This document shows, piece after piece, positions 9,656-18,803 of a stretch of DNA of 64,000 nucleotides. The notes below the pieces were generated by a model that was not told where the DNA came from, did not search any database, and saw only the letters and a list, made by a program, of their open reading frames with translations. How positions within the stretch are numbered: the stretch's first letter is position 1; the number at the start of each line of letters is the position of its first letter. Both the position numbers and the translations under genes were made by a program. The DNA is from Andalucia godoyi (lineage: Eukaryota > Discoba > Jakobea > Jakobida > Andaluciidae), in assembly GCA_009859145.1 (NCBI GenBank), contig VRVR01000014.1:269351-333350 (forward strand), in the 5' to 3' direction.

Positions 9656-11182
9656 CTAGTCGAGATCGAGGATTCCCATTTGGTCATCAAGTTCTTCGAT
9701 GAGTGGTTGTTCTTCTTTCGGCACAGGCATCGGGACGTCGTATTTCACATCGTCGGTTCGCATAGCCTGCATTCCTACTGGAGTCGAGATTGAGCCGAGC
9801 ATCTTGGGCGCCTCTCCCTCTGCTGCAAACTCGAGCTTCATTTCTCCATGCTCATCCACCTGCTCCGCAACGCGCTTCACAACGTCCAGCAGCTGCTGCA
9901 GAACCGTCCGCAGCGCAGACGAGGATTCGCTCGTTGAAGATCCGGAGGCGGAAGATGCAGAGGATAAGAGCGACTCAACATGCTGCGTAAGCGATGGAAC
10001 TACGCGACGGAAATACAGCTCGCGGTTGCATAGAGAGCTGTTCGTAAGCCGCAGCAAGGCTTCTGCATATTTTATCCTGATCTGCAGGCTTGGCTCCTTT
10101 TCAAACCCGGCGTAGTGCTTCGCGATCTTGACAGTCGATTCGTCTTCGCTCTCCTCAACCCACTCCGCTTCGTCTTTTCCCTCCATTTCAGCTCCATCCT
10201 CCAGCTGCGCCTCCTTTGATGGAGCTGCTGGTGTGACTGCAGACGATGAGACGAGCGTGCCTCCGTCTTGCGTGGCAGAGCTGCTCTTGTTCTTTCGGAC
10301 AGTCTTTGGAGGCAACTTAGAGCCCACAACGAGTGGCCATAAACAGTGTAAAATCGCAGCCTTTTTGATAAGCTCATCGTGCAGATCCTCGTTCACGACG
10401 CAGTTTCGAATGGTGGTGGCAACACCGACTCGGCGGACCGTGTCTGCATCATTTGCGTATCTTGCGAACCGCGCGAGCAAACACGCATCGTCGTCTGCAG
10501 AGTCAAGAAGCGAGAGCTGAAATGGACGCAGAACTGAGAGTGACCCGGCGACGCCAAAGAGCCATCGATGCGCATCGGCCGTGACCATTTCGTCTGTCTT
10601 TGCGCGCAAAGGAGGCATTTCAAACGCTCGCAGAAGCACAGGAGGCAGCAAACTCTCGAAAAACGCACCACCGTCCGCTGTCGAATGGTGGTTGGCCACA
10701 AGATGGGTGTGGACCGGAACTGCAGTCGTGATGTTCAGCAGCAACAGTGCATTCAGCGGCGCAAATGCCTTTACGGATGACGCATTCTTCGCTGTCGTCG
10801 TCGTTGTTGTTGTTGTTGTCGATGATGATGAAAGAAGGGAAAGAAGACGTGGGAAAAGTCGAAATGTAGAGGCCATTGCAAGAGCAGCATTCGGATCCGT
10901 AGCGAGGTTTACGAGTGCTTTGAGCGCATTGGAGGCAGTGGCGGGATCTGCCGCTGCAGAATCGGACCACGCAATTGTCGCCAACCGTCGAATCACGTCG
11001 GTGTGTAGCGCCAGAGCCGAAAGTGAGAATGATTGTGAATCATCCGATGATGACGTGGATGATGAGGTTAGCGATAGCACATGAGACACAGCAGTCGCGC
11101 GAACAGCTGGGTTCGAATGCGAAAGAAACGACACGAGCTCAACGATCGTTGGGTCAATCCCAGCTGGTGATGTCTCCGCCAT
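9656..11182 (-). CDS. HGH1: HGH1 homologue (eEF2 folding factor)
   Basis: 508 residues of armadillo/HEAT-type helices. HGH1 (FAM203) helps fold elongation factor 2 with the TRiC chaperonin in the cytosol. The N terminus has VELVSFLSHSNPAVRATAV, matching the HGH1 start; the middle has VRRVGVATTIRNCVVNEDLH, matching its conserved R-GxxxTIRNC block; the C-terminal part has KYAEALLRLT. It is longer than the human protein (about 390 residues) because of Ser/Thr-rich insertions, including a run of nine threonines (11 ACN-type codons near 10790-10820) and an acidic insert near residue 330. It diverges from the WDR89 gene across about 420 bp. Assigned on the conserved RNC block plus the overall repeat pattern. 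Confidence 0.8.
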   Translation of the reverse strand: MAETSPAGIDPTIVELVSFLSHSNPAVRATAVSHVLSLTSSSTSSSDDSQSFSLSALALHTDVIRRLATIAWSDSAAADPATASNALKALVNLATDPNAALAMASTFRLFPRLLSLLSSSSTTTTTTTTTAKNASSVKAFAPLNALLLLNITTAVPVHTHLVANHHSTADGGAFFESLLPPVLLRAFEMPPLRAKTDEMVTADAHRWLFGVAGSLSVLRPFQLSLLDSADDDACLLARFARYANDADTVRRVGVATTIRNCVVNEDLHDELIKKAAILHCLWPLVVGSKLPPKTVRKNKSSSATQDGGTLVSSSAVTPAAPSKEAQLEDGAEMEGKDEAEWVEESEDESTVKIAKHYAGFEKEPSLQIRIKYAEALLRLTNSSLCNRELYFRRVVPSLTQHVESLLSSASSASGSSTSESSSALRTVLQQLLDVVKRVAEQVDEHGEMKLEFAAEGEAPKMLGSISTPVGMQAMRTDDVKYDVPMPVPKEEQPLIEELDDQMGILDLD

Positions 11183-11599
11183 GGCGTTCTGCAGCCCTTC
11201 TTTTCCTTTTTTTAAAAAAAATTAAAAAAAGTGATATACAATAAATAAACAAATCTAACATTTAAAAAAAGGTTTCTTCTTCTTGTCAGCAATGCGCAAT
11301 CATTAATGATCGCGTCTTTTAATGTGGTGACGATTTCGGCATTTCGGAATTATCGGATTTTGCCTCTGCTTGGAAGCAACAAAAACAAAGGGGGGAATTG
11401 AGCGAAATGAAACTGCCGGATCTTTTACGATTCCTTGCATCAATGTGATGCAACCGCACGTTTCCTTCCTTTCGGATTATGATGGAACGAAACGAAGCGA
11501 AACGAAGCGAAACGAAGCGAAAGAACGAAACGAGAAAAGCAAGAAAGAGAGAGAGAGAGAGAACGAGGGAGGGAGAGAGGGAGAGAGGGAGAGAGAGAG
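11183..11599. other. divergent promoter of HGH1 and WDR89 genes
   Basis: Contains a short tandem repeat of an AACGAAGCGA unit near 11483-11535, followed by the GA tract listed separately. A/T runs lie next to the HGH1 start. No supported gene. Confidence 0.5.
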
Positions 11600-11600
11600 A
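11543..11600 (+). repeat. (GA)n/(GGGA)n tract abutting a start codon
   Basis: Purine-only tract of GA and GGGA units that runs directly into the ATG of the WDR89-like gene; the final GA of the tract shares its last A with the ATG. Confidence 0.9.
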
Positions 11601-12766
11601 TGTACGTGGCGAGCAAGAGTGTGTGGAACAGCCATCAAGTGTCGGACGAGTGTTATGTGCTTGACATGGATCTGAACAGCGATCACAGCGTGCTGTCGGT
11701 TGCATCATCTTCGCATGTGATTAAGCAGTATGCGGCGGACAGCGACTTGTCGTTTCGCAGCGAGCTGAAGGGGCACACACAGCGGATTCACCAGATCCGG
11801 CACGACCAGAGCTCAGCTCCTCATGTGGCGTCTGGTTCCGCAGACAGCACCGCGCGTCTCTGGGACCTTCGCTCGGGCCGCAGCGAGCGCACGTGCTCGT
11901 TCCCACGCGGACAGGAAGTCTACGCAGTTGACGTCTCTATACAGCGGAGCGTTATGGCAGTCGGAGTTGATTCTAGAGTGGTCCTCCTGGACTTGTCGAC
12001 AGGACGCACGATCCACGCATGGGACGACGCGCACTCGAACGAGGTGTCCCAGGTCGCTTTCCATCCGTCCGTGCCCAACATGCTGTTCTCGGCCTCCGTC
12101 GATGGCTTCATCAACCAGTTTGATCTGCTATCCTTGAACACCACCAGCAGTGGCAGTGGCGGAGTAAAGAAGGAAAAGAGTCGGAAAAAGAACGCCGGGT
12201 TCGACGACAACGACGACGACAACGACGAGGATGAGCAGGGAGAGGGAGAGGAAGATGAGGACGGACTCCAAGCGACCATGAATGTGCAAGATGCAGTGTC
12301 CAGAATTGGGTTCTTCGGACGCCAAAATGAGAATTTATGGGTGACGACAACGTCAGAAAGGCTTTCGCTATGGAGCCTAGAGTCTGCCTCGCGAATCGCG
12401 GACTTTGATCAGACCGTCCGAGAGACCTGTGTTGCCGATTACCTTGTGTCGTGCGTGTACGACTCGGATTCAGATGCGCTGGTTGTGGCAACAGGCACAT
12501 TCGACGGAACCATCAGGCTTGCTGCAGTCTCGCAAACTGCAGTCCAGCAGCCGTTTGCGGAGCTGTCTGGCGCCCATTCGGCTCTTGTCAGATCGTGCCT
12601 TGTGAGCTCGGCTGGAAATGTCATCTACACGGGCGCTGAAGACTCGAAAATCACAATGTGGACTAGAAATACCGGAGCTGCTGCACACCCGTCTGCAAGC
12701 AACTCTCCTCTTGTGGACGATGAGCGACGCGCCGAAAGGGAAAAGAGAAGGTACAGTCCGTACTGA
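11600..12766 (+). CDS. WDR89: WD-repeat protein, WDR89-like
   Basis: 388 residues forming a beta-propeller of about six or seven WD repeats. Typical repeat ends are visible: ASGSADSTARLWDLRSG (about 84-100), LFSASVDGFINQFDL (about 164-178) and IYTGAEDSKITMWTR (about 349-363). The architecture and the pair VSQVAFHPSVPNMLFSASVD / HSALVRSCLV match WDR89. An acidic insert (Asp/Glu run, about 195-220) interrupts the propeller between blades. Function in animals is poorly known. The start directly follows a GA microsatellite; no earlier in-frame ATG exists. Its stop is only 92 bp from the stop of the convergent next gene. Confidence 0.8.
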   Translation: MYVASKSVWNSHQVSDECYVLDMDLNSDHSVLSVASSSHVIKQYAADSDLSFRSELKGHTQRIHQIRHDQSSAPHVASGSADSTARLWDLRSGRSERTCSFPRGQEVYAVDVSIQRSVMAVGVDSRVVLLDLSTGRTIHAWDDAHSNEVSQVAFHPSVPNMLFSASVDGFINQFDLLSLNTTSSGSGGVKKEKSRKKNAGFDDNDDDNDEDEQGEGEEDEDGLQATMNVQDAVSRIGFFGRQNENLWVTTTSERLSLWSLESASRIADFDQTVRETCVADYLVSCVYDSDSDALVVATGTFDGTIRLAAVSQTAVQQPFAELSGAHSALVRSCLVSSAGNVIYTGAEDSKITMWTRNTGAAAHPSASNSPLVDDERRAEREKRRYSPY

Positions 12767-12794
12767 ATAAAAAAGAAACGGGAAAAAACAACAG

Positions 12795-12822
12795 CAAACA
12801 ACAACAACAACAACAACAACAA
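12795..12822 (+). repeat. (CAA)n tract
   Basis: Short CAA microsatellite between the WDR89-like gene and the convergent gene on the minus strand. Confidence 0.8.
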
Positions 12823-12858
12823 AAAGCTAAAAAAACTTGTATCCACGGCATGCGCCCT

Positions 12859-13755
12859 TCAGCATGCTAGTGGACGCGCATCCGCTCCGGTTTGTTGCAT
12901 TCGAATGGCAGCTGCTGTCGCTGTTTGGGGGTCTTGGGGTGACGGTTTCTGGTGCGTTTCGATTGAGAGAATCTTGACGACGGTGGCGGACAGGCCGTGT
13001 TGCTCGAGATGGCGCTTGAATTCAGTGCAGTAACAGTTGCATTCTAAGATGAAGCGGAAACGGCACGCGGCACATTCCGAGTTCATCTGAAGATAGGAAA
13101 ACGCCTCTGTGATCGTTTCAAAAGGGACCATTTCCTGCGCAGAAGAGATTTCTCGATCGAGACTTCCGTCCCACAATCGTTCGAAATCGGGCGGATTGTC
13201 CGTCGCCCATACCGCACAGCACGTGGATGGTTCATGTTCGTACAGATTGCCAATAGTGAGGCAAACACTTGGTTCTGCCGATGCAGAACTCGCGGTGGTA
13301 TAGCTGGCCGTTTGGCGGACGTGGCCTGGGGTGTCAACCGGATGGCCCGTGCCTTTTACGCTGTCATCCTCGGTCGACAAACGACGGCATGCTGGAGACA
13401 CATCTTGGACCTTCCCCGAACGGAAATCCACGGCTACGACCATTGGGCGCCCATTGAGCACGTCGGTTGCGCCGATGCTGGACATCGCACGAACCAGGAC
13501 CTTGATGCACACACGATAGTTCGACAGCGTCTCTGCTGGCTCCAGACCGTAGATCAAAAGACACTCGTCCTTGTTACAGATCCGTTCTTTCCTCACCGCG
13601 TCATCGAGAAGAGCAATCAGTCGCCCAATCTGCGGTGCGTGCTCGTCCGAGAGGGTTCGCGACGCAGATGCGTACCAAGCACCATCGAACACTTGAACTC
13701 TTTCGGACTTGCTGCAACAAGCTCTCAGCGTCAGCAGCAGCTCCGTATTCTTCAT
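12859..13755 (-). CDS. unknown family, divergent paralogue 1 of a head-to-head pair
   Basis: 298 residues from the ATG at 13755; the frame extends upstream without ATG. Not recognised as any named family. It is clearly related to the next gene on the plus strand. Shared N-terminal blocks are an N-terminal LLLTLRA versus VFLLTAS, VFDGAWYAS versus IFSGKWYSG, IGRLIALLDDAV versus MGSLVGLLQQNV, and CLLIYGL versus YLLLYNV. The order and spacing are the same. The C-terminal part shares WDGSLDREI versus FNGSRDSHF and FRFILECN versus HGFILEIKG. Cysteines are frequent in this copy (C-x2-C near residue 240, CNCYC soon after) and absent from the other, so metal binding may be copy-specific. The C terminus is Gln/Thr/Ala-rich. 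Function unknown. Confidence 0.75.
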   Translation of the reverse strand: MKNTELLLTLRACCSKSERVQVFDGAWYASASRTLSDEHAPQIGRLIALLDDAVRKERICNKDECLLIYGLEPAETLSNYRVCIKVLVRAMSSIGATDVLNGRPMVVAVDFRSGKVQDVSPACRRLSTEDDSVKGTGHPVDTPGHVRQTASYTTASSASAEPSVCLTIGNLYEHEPSTCCAVWATDNPPDFERLWDGSLDREISSAQEMVPFETITEAFSYLQMNSECAACRFRFILECNCYCTEFKRHLEQHGLSATVVKILSIETHQKPSPQDPQTATAAAIRMQQTGADARPLAC

Positions 13756-14351
13756 TGTTCCCTCCCGCTTCCTCCTTTTTCTTCCCCGCAGCACTGCAGA
13801 GTGTGGTCGTTCAAACGGGAAAGACAACACAATTTTTTTTTTGTTGAAAAAACGCGCAAGTGCCGACAAACGGGTGCTTGTCAGGTTGTCGCTGGTCTGC
13901 TAGCCAGCAGACAAACATGTCGGGGATTGGAGGGCTTTCGAATGCGACCGGGGGGAAGGGGGGGGGGGAATATAGATATAAGTGGAAGTGGTTTTCGGAG
14001 GATTGCACACACACAGGACGGCGTCGAGTTCGATACAAATGAACGTAGCGACTGAAACAAAGTGACGTCCTCTGAGAATACAACTTGGGGTGCAATTTGC
14101 ACAACAAATTCCCTTTTTGAGCGTCTGGGGCTAGTCAACTAACGTATCCGTTCCGTGTCGGGACCTCCCCCCACCCGTTCCGGAAAATGGAGCGGTCAAG
14201 GTTTTTGGGGGGCCCAACATGAACACAGAGAAGATGTTAAAGGACGGCGACTCCCGCACATCATTTCTTTCTCATCTGAATGTTTTGTTACGGTTTTGCA
14301 CTGTCTGATTCTTGAACCACACTGAGGAAAAAAAACCAACAACCAGATTTC
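13756..14351. other. shared divergent promoter of the paralogue pair
   Basis: About 600 bp with a G-run at 13950-13968, a C-run near 14166 and a G-run near 14206. No supported ORF; both paralogues are read outward from here. Confidence 0.5.
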
Positions 14352-15437
14352 ATGAGGTCTGAAGAGTTCGTGTTCCTGCTCACAGCAAGCGCCAACAAAA
14401 CAGCAAATATTCGAATATTTTCTGGCAAGTGGTATTCCGGATGCGATCAGATCGACACATCGATTGCACGCCAAATGGGGAGCTTGGTGGGTTTGCTGCA
14501 ACAGAACGTAGACAATGGAATACTTCCGTGCGATCCTCGGACCGAGTACCTGCTCTTGTACAATGTCCAAAAGAGTGCGATTTCTTCCGACTGGTTAACG
14601 GTGGACCTGCTTATTCGTTCGCAAGAAGGAAGCTGGATCACGAAATCGCATCTTCGGAGCGATACCCTTGTTGGAAAGCCTCTCAATCTCGCCGTCAACG
14701 CCGACACACTGGAGGTAGTCAACGAGACCGAAGCTCTACTTCGTATGGGTCTTATTGATGAAAGCGACGTTGCACCGGGGAAGCAGCCGTCGTCTTCCTC
14801 CTCCGGGAACTGCGAAGCCACTAGCCTGCCTCAGCCAATCGTCCTTGGAAGTTTGCACCATTCTTCAGCTCCCGTCACCTTCTTAGCGTGCAAAGCGCAT
14901 CGAGAGCAGTTTCAGCCGGAGGCCATTTTCAACGGATCGCGCGACTCGCACTTTGCGGATTTGTTCCGAGAAGGCCGCTTGCTTCCGTTTTCTATGGTTT
15001 CCGATGCGTACATGCACGTCATCTCCCCGGAGTCGCCGTCATCACAGCGAAACCGGTCGCAGAACGTTGGCCCGTCGGATACAGATGGTCCGCCTGACTG
15101 TGGCAAACAAGAGATGTCTGCAGAAGCGTCGAATAAACCCCGCGTTCCCGGCAACCTTCTGCCTGTTGTGGATGAATCCGAGGTGGATCACTCCGGTTTG
15201 TGTCACGGATTTATTCTCGAGATAAAAGGCCGGCGACGGGATGTACAAAAGATTGTGGATCAAGGAGTGGGTAAGATGACGAGCAAGGTGATCGAGATCC
15301 CCACAGGCGAGGTCACAGCGACGACAAACACGTCAGCTGCGCAGCCAGAGAACAACGTCATGGACCAGTTTAAAAGACTGAAGACTGCGTACCCCGGTTT
15401 TCAGGTTCCGGATGCGCCTCCTCCATCGAGCGCATAG
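14352..15437 (+). CDS. unknown family, divergent paralogue 2 of a head-to-head pair
   Basis: 361 residues from an ATG at 14352. Same domain layout as the neighbouring minus-strand gene (blocks given there). The N-terminal domain is residues 1-110, with FSGKWYSGCDQ at about 24-34 and EYLLLYNVQ at about 69-77. A Ser-rich linker follows, then a second conserved region from about 170 with HREQFQPEAIFNGS, and a C-terminal FILEIKGRRRDVQKIV strand-helix. The tail is Pro/Ser-rich. The long insert at about 225-280 is specific to this copy. No known domain recognised. It converges with the Ras gene 170 bp downstream, across a C-run at 15453-15467. Confidence 0.75.
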   Translation: MRSEEFVFLLTASANKTANIRIFSGKWYSGCDQIDTSIARQMGSLVGLLQQNVDNGILPCDPRTEYLLLYNVQKSAISSDWLTVDLLIRSQEGSWITKSHLRSDTLVGKPLNLAVNADTLEVVNETEALLRMGLIDESDVAPGKQPSSSSSGNCEATSLPQPIVLGSLHHSSAPVTFLACKAHREQFQPEAIFNGSRDSHFADLFREGRLLPFSMVSDAYMHVISPESPSSQRNRSQNVGPSDTDGPPDCGKQEMSAEASNKPRVPGNLLPVVDESEVDHSGLCHGFILEIKGRRRDVQKIVDQGVGKMTSKVIEIPTGEVTATTNTSAAQPENNVMDQFKRLKTAYPGFQVPDAPPPSSA

Positions 15438-15607
15438 ATCATGAAGCCCCTTCCCCCCCCCCCCCCACTGGATAAGCCCCGTGGAATATCTCTTTGGACG
15501 CCACCGATTAAAAAAACAAAAAGGAGAGTGCAAAACATTGGTTCGGAGAGGGCGTGAAGAACGGAAGGACAGCGATCGTTCCAAGGAGGAAAAAACAGAA
15601 ATCCTCT

Positions 15608-16339
15608 TTATTTTGACGATTTTTTCCAAAACTTCCACGAACTTCCTGATTTTTCCTTGGTGGTTTCCCCTTTGCTTGAGACGTCGCCGTCTCGAATCGA
15701 CCGCACAAGTGCAGCAAAGCAATTGTCCACATGTATGTTTGTTTTTGCCGACGTTTCAAAGAACGGAGACCGGATATCGGCCGCAAGCGCTGCTGCGTCT
15801 GACTCCTGCACCTGCCGTTTCGCCGCCGCCAAATCCACCTTGTTTGCAGCGACAACGCACGGAAACCACTCGACGTCTTTTGCGCGCAAGACCCGGTTCC
15901 GCATGGTTTTAATGTCCGCAAACGTCGCTGCGTTTGTCAGATCATACACAAAAATAAACCCGTCTCCAGTCCGATTGTACTGGTCACGAAGAACCGCATA
16001 CTCTTCTTGGCCAGCAGTATCAAGGATGTTCAGCGTGTACTCCTCTCCGTCCACAACAAGCGTCTTTCGATACGTGTCCTCAATCGTCGGATTGTAGTCT
16101 TCTTGGAACTTGTTCTCTGTGAACCGGATTGTCAGCGCTGCAAAAGTCATAACCCCCAAAATCCAAACGAACCGTGCCATATTAAAAAACCTCACAAAGT
16201 AAGAGTGAATTGTTACATTGTAGAAGCCGCACAATCACTCAAAATACGAGAACAAAAACAAAACAAACAAGCAAACCGACATACATGATTTCCCGACGCC
16301 GCCTTGTCCCACAATCACAATCTTCAAAGACTTTGCCAT
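15608..16339 (-). CDS. Ras-family small GTPase without CAAX box, two exons
   Basis: Exon 1 is 16339-16285 (18 codons plus one base) and exon 2 is 16137-15608. The 147-nt intron begins GTATGT and ends GCAG. Spliced product is 194 residues. G1 is GQGGVGKS (Ras has Ala where this has Gln); the effector loop YNPTIEDTYRK is almost identical to Ras; G3 is DTAGQEE; G4 is NKVD; G5 is ETSAK. It is therefore a Ras-branch switch protein. Unlike Ras or Rap it ends SWKFWKKSSK with no cysteine, so it cannot be prenylated in the usual way. The aromatic-basic tail resembles the non-lipidated tails of Rit-type GTPases, suggesting membrane binding by charge and tryptophans. Stop TAA at 15608-15610. Confidence 0.93.
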
Positions 16340-16736
16340 TTTTCCAAAATGTTCTCAATGGCTCCCTTTCACCTCGCAGATCTTGTCGTTCGCGGTCCGC
16401 TTACTCTCACTCTCTGCAGCAGGATTGGAAGAGAAAATATAAATAAAATATGTCGGCCGGGCAGCTCTGCAAGGCAAAAACTAGGAAAGCTTTTGGAAAG
16501 CGGGAATTAGGTCACAGTAAATGTCCGATCGAGTCGGCGTTGGTGGTGCGGGGACGACTCCACCGTTCCATGTCAGTGTCAGACTGTCAGTGTCAGTGTC
16601 CGTTTCGTTCTGTCTTGCATTGACTTTTACGAGTTCCGAAAGAGAGACAATGTGTGTGTGTGTGTGTGTGTGAGTGAGAGAGAGAGAGAGAGAGAGACAG
16701 AGAGAGAGAGAGAAGGTTGATTAATTCCCACGCGAT

Positions 16737-16771
<35 letters not shown>

Positions 16772-16790
16772 TAGAAGGAAAAAAAGAAGA
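16340..16790. other. divergent promoter of Ras and ERH genes, microsatellite-rich
   Basis: Contains a (TG)n tract at 16651-16672, a (GA)n tract at 16675-16713 and an (AC)n tract at 16739-16769. The last ends about 20 nt before the ERH start codon. No gene supported; the long minus-strand frame here is built only of repeat codons. Confidence 0.6.
16651..16769 (+). repeat. compound microsatellite (TG)n(GA)n...(AC)n
   Basis: Three adjacent dinucleotide tracts with a short unique spacer (16714-16738). The TG and AC tracts are complementary, so the region could form a long hairpin of about 20 bp. Confidence 0.9.
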
Positions 16791-16995
16791 ATGACACATA
16801 CAATTCTGCTTTTGCAGCTTGGGCGGCAACGCTCATCGCGCACGTTCCGCGACTACGAAGATGTCGCGCAGTGCATCCAAGGTATGCTTTCCATCCGAGA
16901 CAACAACAACATGTGCTACGACCGAGGACAGAGAATGCAACAAAAATAGCAATAACAAGCACAGAGAAAGGGGGACGAGGAAAAAAAAAGAAAAA

Positions 16996-17031
<36 letters not shown>

Positions 17032-17286
17032 CGTGTGTGTACTAATGCGACAATAGATATTGTGGTGATGTTTGAGGGCGAGCTGCGCAGACTGAATCCC
17101 AACGTTGGATCGCTGGCGTACCAGATCAGCGATGTTCAGAACTGGATTGATTCGCTTCCAGATATGGTCATTCTGTGTTTCAGTCCACAACGTGCTGCAT
17201 ATGATCCGCACGACAAGACATGGATCAAAGAACGCGTTCACACTCACATTGCACAGCTGTCCCAACGCTCCGGCTTCCGATCTTAG
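16791..17286 (+). CDS. ERH: enhancer of rudimentary homologue (ERH), two exons
   Basis: Exon 1 is 16791-16881 and exon 2 is 17057-17286; the spliced product is 106 residues (human ERH has 104). ERH is a small nuclear protein involved in mRNA splicing and methyltransferase complexes. It starts MTHTILLLQ (human MSHTILLVQ). Then come RTFRDYEDVAQCIQ, and across the intron DIVVMFEGELRRLNPN, matching CMEGVCKMYEEHLKRMNPN, and a C-terminal DKTWIKERV matching DWIKEKI. The 175-nt intron has a GTATGC donor, an internal A-run and (GA)n tract, a TACTAATG branch-like site, and acceptor ACAATAG. Its 3' end lies 85 bp from the convergent peptide deformylase gene. Confidence 0.97.
17004..17031 (+). repeat. 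(GA)n tract inside the ERH intron
   Basis: GA microsatellite preceded by an A-run, wholly within the ERH intron and about 10 nt upstream of its branch-like TACTAATG. Confidence 0.9.
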
Positions 17287-17371
17287 CAACACGAACAAGA
17301 ACAAGGAGGCAGAAGAGGAAGCTAGGTTAAAGATAATAAAGGAAAAGCTTTTGCAAGGTTAGCCGTCCGAA

Positions 17372-17989
17372 CTAGAGAATGGTGCTGGAGGATTTTTCAA
17401 TGTGCTTTGCGTGCTTCGAAAACTCGGATTCGACAATGAGGTGTTGAGTGGAGACTAGCCGGTCGATGTAGACGATTCCGTTGAGATGGTCGAGTTCGTG
17501 CTGGAACACTCGTGCTTCGAACCCTTGCAACGTTTCCGACTTTTGGATGCCATTGACGTCCAGGTACGACACCTTGATGTTTCGGAACCGAGGGACGTAC
17601 CCCAAAAACCCAGGGATCGATAAACATCCCTCCCAGCCCCACTCCTTCTCATTTTCCATTTCTGAGACCACTTTTCCCTTGACCGCCGCACTGGTGCCGC
17701 TGGTGCCACCTACACTGTTTGTGGAGGTGGTGATGACCGACTCGAGAACCGGATTGACGATGGTTTTGTACTCGGTTTGGCCCTCGTTGGACATGATAAA
17801 CACACGCAGCAGGGTGTTAATCTGGGGAGCTGCAATGCCGACGCCACAATGGGTCTTCATGGTGTTTGTCAGCTGCGTCGCCAGAGTCTTGACTTGCGCC
17901 CGATGATGGGAAAAGTCCACCGGCTGACACACCTTTCGAAGCGCTGGATTCCCAAGAAACGTCAGCTTGGCAACATTCGAAAACCTCAT
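17372..17989 (-). CDS. PDF: peptide deformylase
   Basis: 205 residues, start ATG at 17989 (an in-frame TGA lies nine codons upstream, so the coding sequence cannot extend far without an exon). It removes the formyl group from the initiator Met of organelle-made proteins. All three motifs are present: GVGIAAPQ (about 50-57), WEGCLSIPG (about 117-125) with the metal-ligand Cys, and FQHELDHLNG (about 161-170) with the two metal His and catalytic Glu. A Ser/Thr/Gly-rich insert of about 25 residues sits between motifs 1 and 2. The N terminus (MRFSNVAKL) is basic and hydroxylated but short for a targeting peptide. Most likely mitochondrial by family role. Confidence 0.95.
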   Translation of the reverse strand: MRFSNVAKLTFLGNPALRKVCQPVDFSHHRAQVKTLATQLTNTMKTHCGVGIAAPQINTLLRVFIMSNEGQTEYKTIVNPVLESVITTSTNSVGGTSGTSAAVKGKVVSEMENEKEWGWEGCLSIPGFLGYVPRFRNIKVSYLDVNGIQKSETLQGFEARVFQHELDHLNGIVYIDRLVSTQHLIVESEFSKHAKHIEKSSSTIL

Positions 17990-18329
17990 CGTCTCCCACC
18001 CCCTCACTTCCACTCAGTTCAGACAAGGAAAGAGCCTGCAAAAAAGCAGTGCAATATATAAACAAACAAATAAATGAATGAACAAACCTGAGACAGTCAG
18101 TCATGGAAGAAATACAAACAAACAAAGCACATTCATCATACATGGGATGAATGGTGCGTCTGGTTCTGATGAACGTGCGTTGTATGGACTCATCTTTTAC
18201 TTGGGGGGATTCTTCTTCATTCATCCTTTTTTTTCTTCTTCTTCATCTTCGGGGAAAAAAAACAGGTTCACAACTGATTGCAAAGAGTATCTAATTTTGT
18301 TCTTCAAGGGGATGGGGGGAGGCGCGAAA
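17990..18329. other. promoter of peptide deformylase and 3' end of S11 gene
   Basis: AT-rich, no supported ORF. A GCAG preceded by a T-run near 18037-18045 on the minus strand could be a leader-intron acceptor. Confidence 0.4.
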
Positions 18330-18803
18330 TTAGTATGCTGCGAACTGCTTCTTTGCTGCCGAGGCGTGGGTGATGACCTTGAGGACGTTGAATCGGACAG
18401 TCTTGGAGAGCGGGCGGCATTCTCCGCAGATGACCTGGTCTCCCTGCTGGACACGGAAAGCTGGCGAGAGGTGGGCGGCGAAGTTCTTGTGGCGCTTCTC
18501 ATAACGGTTGTACTTGGGGATATAGTGGAGGTAGTCGCGGCGAAGAGTGACAGTGCGGGTCATCTTCGTGGACTTGATCACTCCGCGCATCAGACGACCA
18601 CGGATCGAAACGTTTCCGGTGAACGGGCACTTCTTGTCAACATAGTTACCCTCGATTGCGTCCTTGGGGGTCTTGAAGCCAAGGCCCACGTTCTTCCAAT
18701 AGCGAAGACCCGCCGACTTCTTCGACGAGCGCAAAAGCCGCTTTGAGCCAAGGAAGATAGGCTGCTGCTTCTGGAATGCCTTCTGGTCCTGAACGTCAGT
18801 CAT
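18330..18803 (-). CDS. RPS11: 40S ribosomal protein S11 (uS17)
   Basis: 157 residues from ATG at 18803 ([13 protein letters not shown]), the size of eukaryotic S11 (about 158). uS17 is a core rRNA-binding protein of the small ribosomal subunit. Characteristic stretches: [20 protein letters not shown], then [35 protein letters not shown] and [19 protein letters not shown], then [20 protein letters not shown]. No coding intron. A CGACAG acceptor-like site lies about 35 nt before the ATG, after a pyrimidine-rich run, so a 5' UTR intron is likely, as is common for ribosomal protein genes. Confidence 0.98.
   Translation of the reverse strand: MTDVQDQKAFQKQQPIFLGSKRLLRSSKKSAGLRYWKNVGLGFKTPKDAIEGNYVDKKCPFTGNVSIRGRLMRGVIKSTKMTRTVTLRRDYLHYIPKYNRYEKRHKNFAAHLSPAFRVQQGDQVICGECRPLSKTVRFNVLKVITHASAAKKQFAAY

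Noticed and set aside
13950-14215. G-runs as G-quadruplex control elements of the paralogue pair
   Set aside because: Homopolymer G and C runs occur elsewhere (15453-15467) without context; four-tract quadruplex spacing is not clear.
16593-17304. Long minus-strand ORFs over the ERH locus
   Set aside because: Made mostly of SLSL and HTHT repeats from microsatellites and antisense to proven ERH exons.
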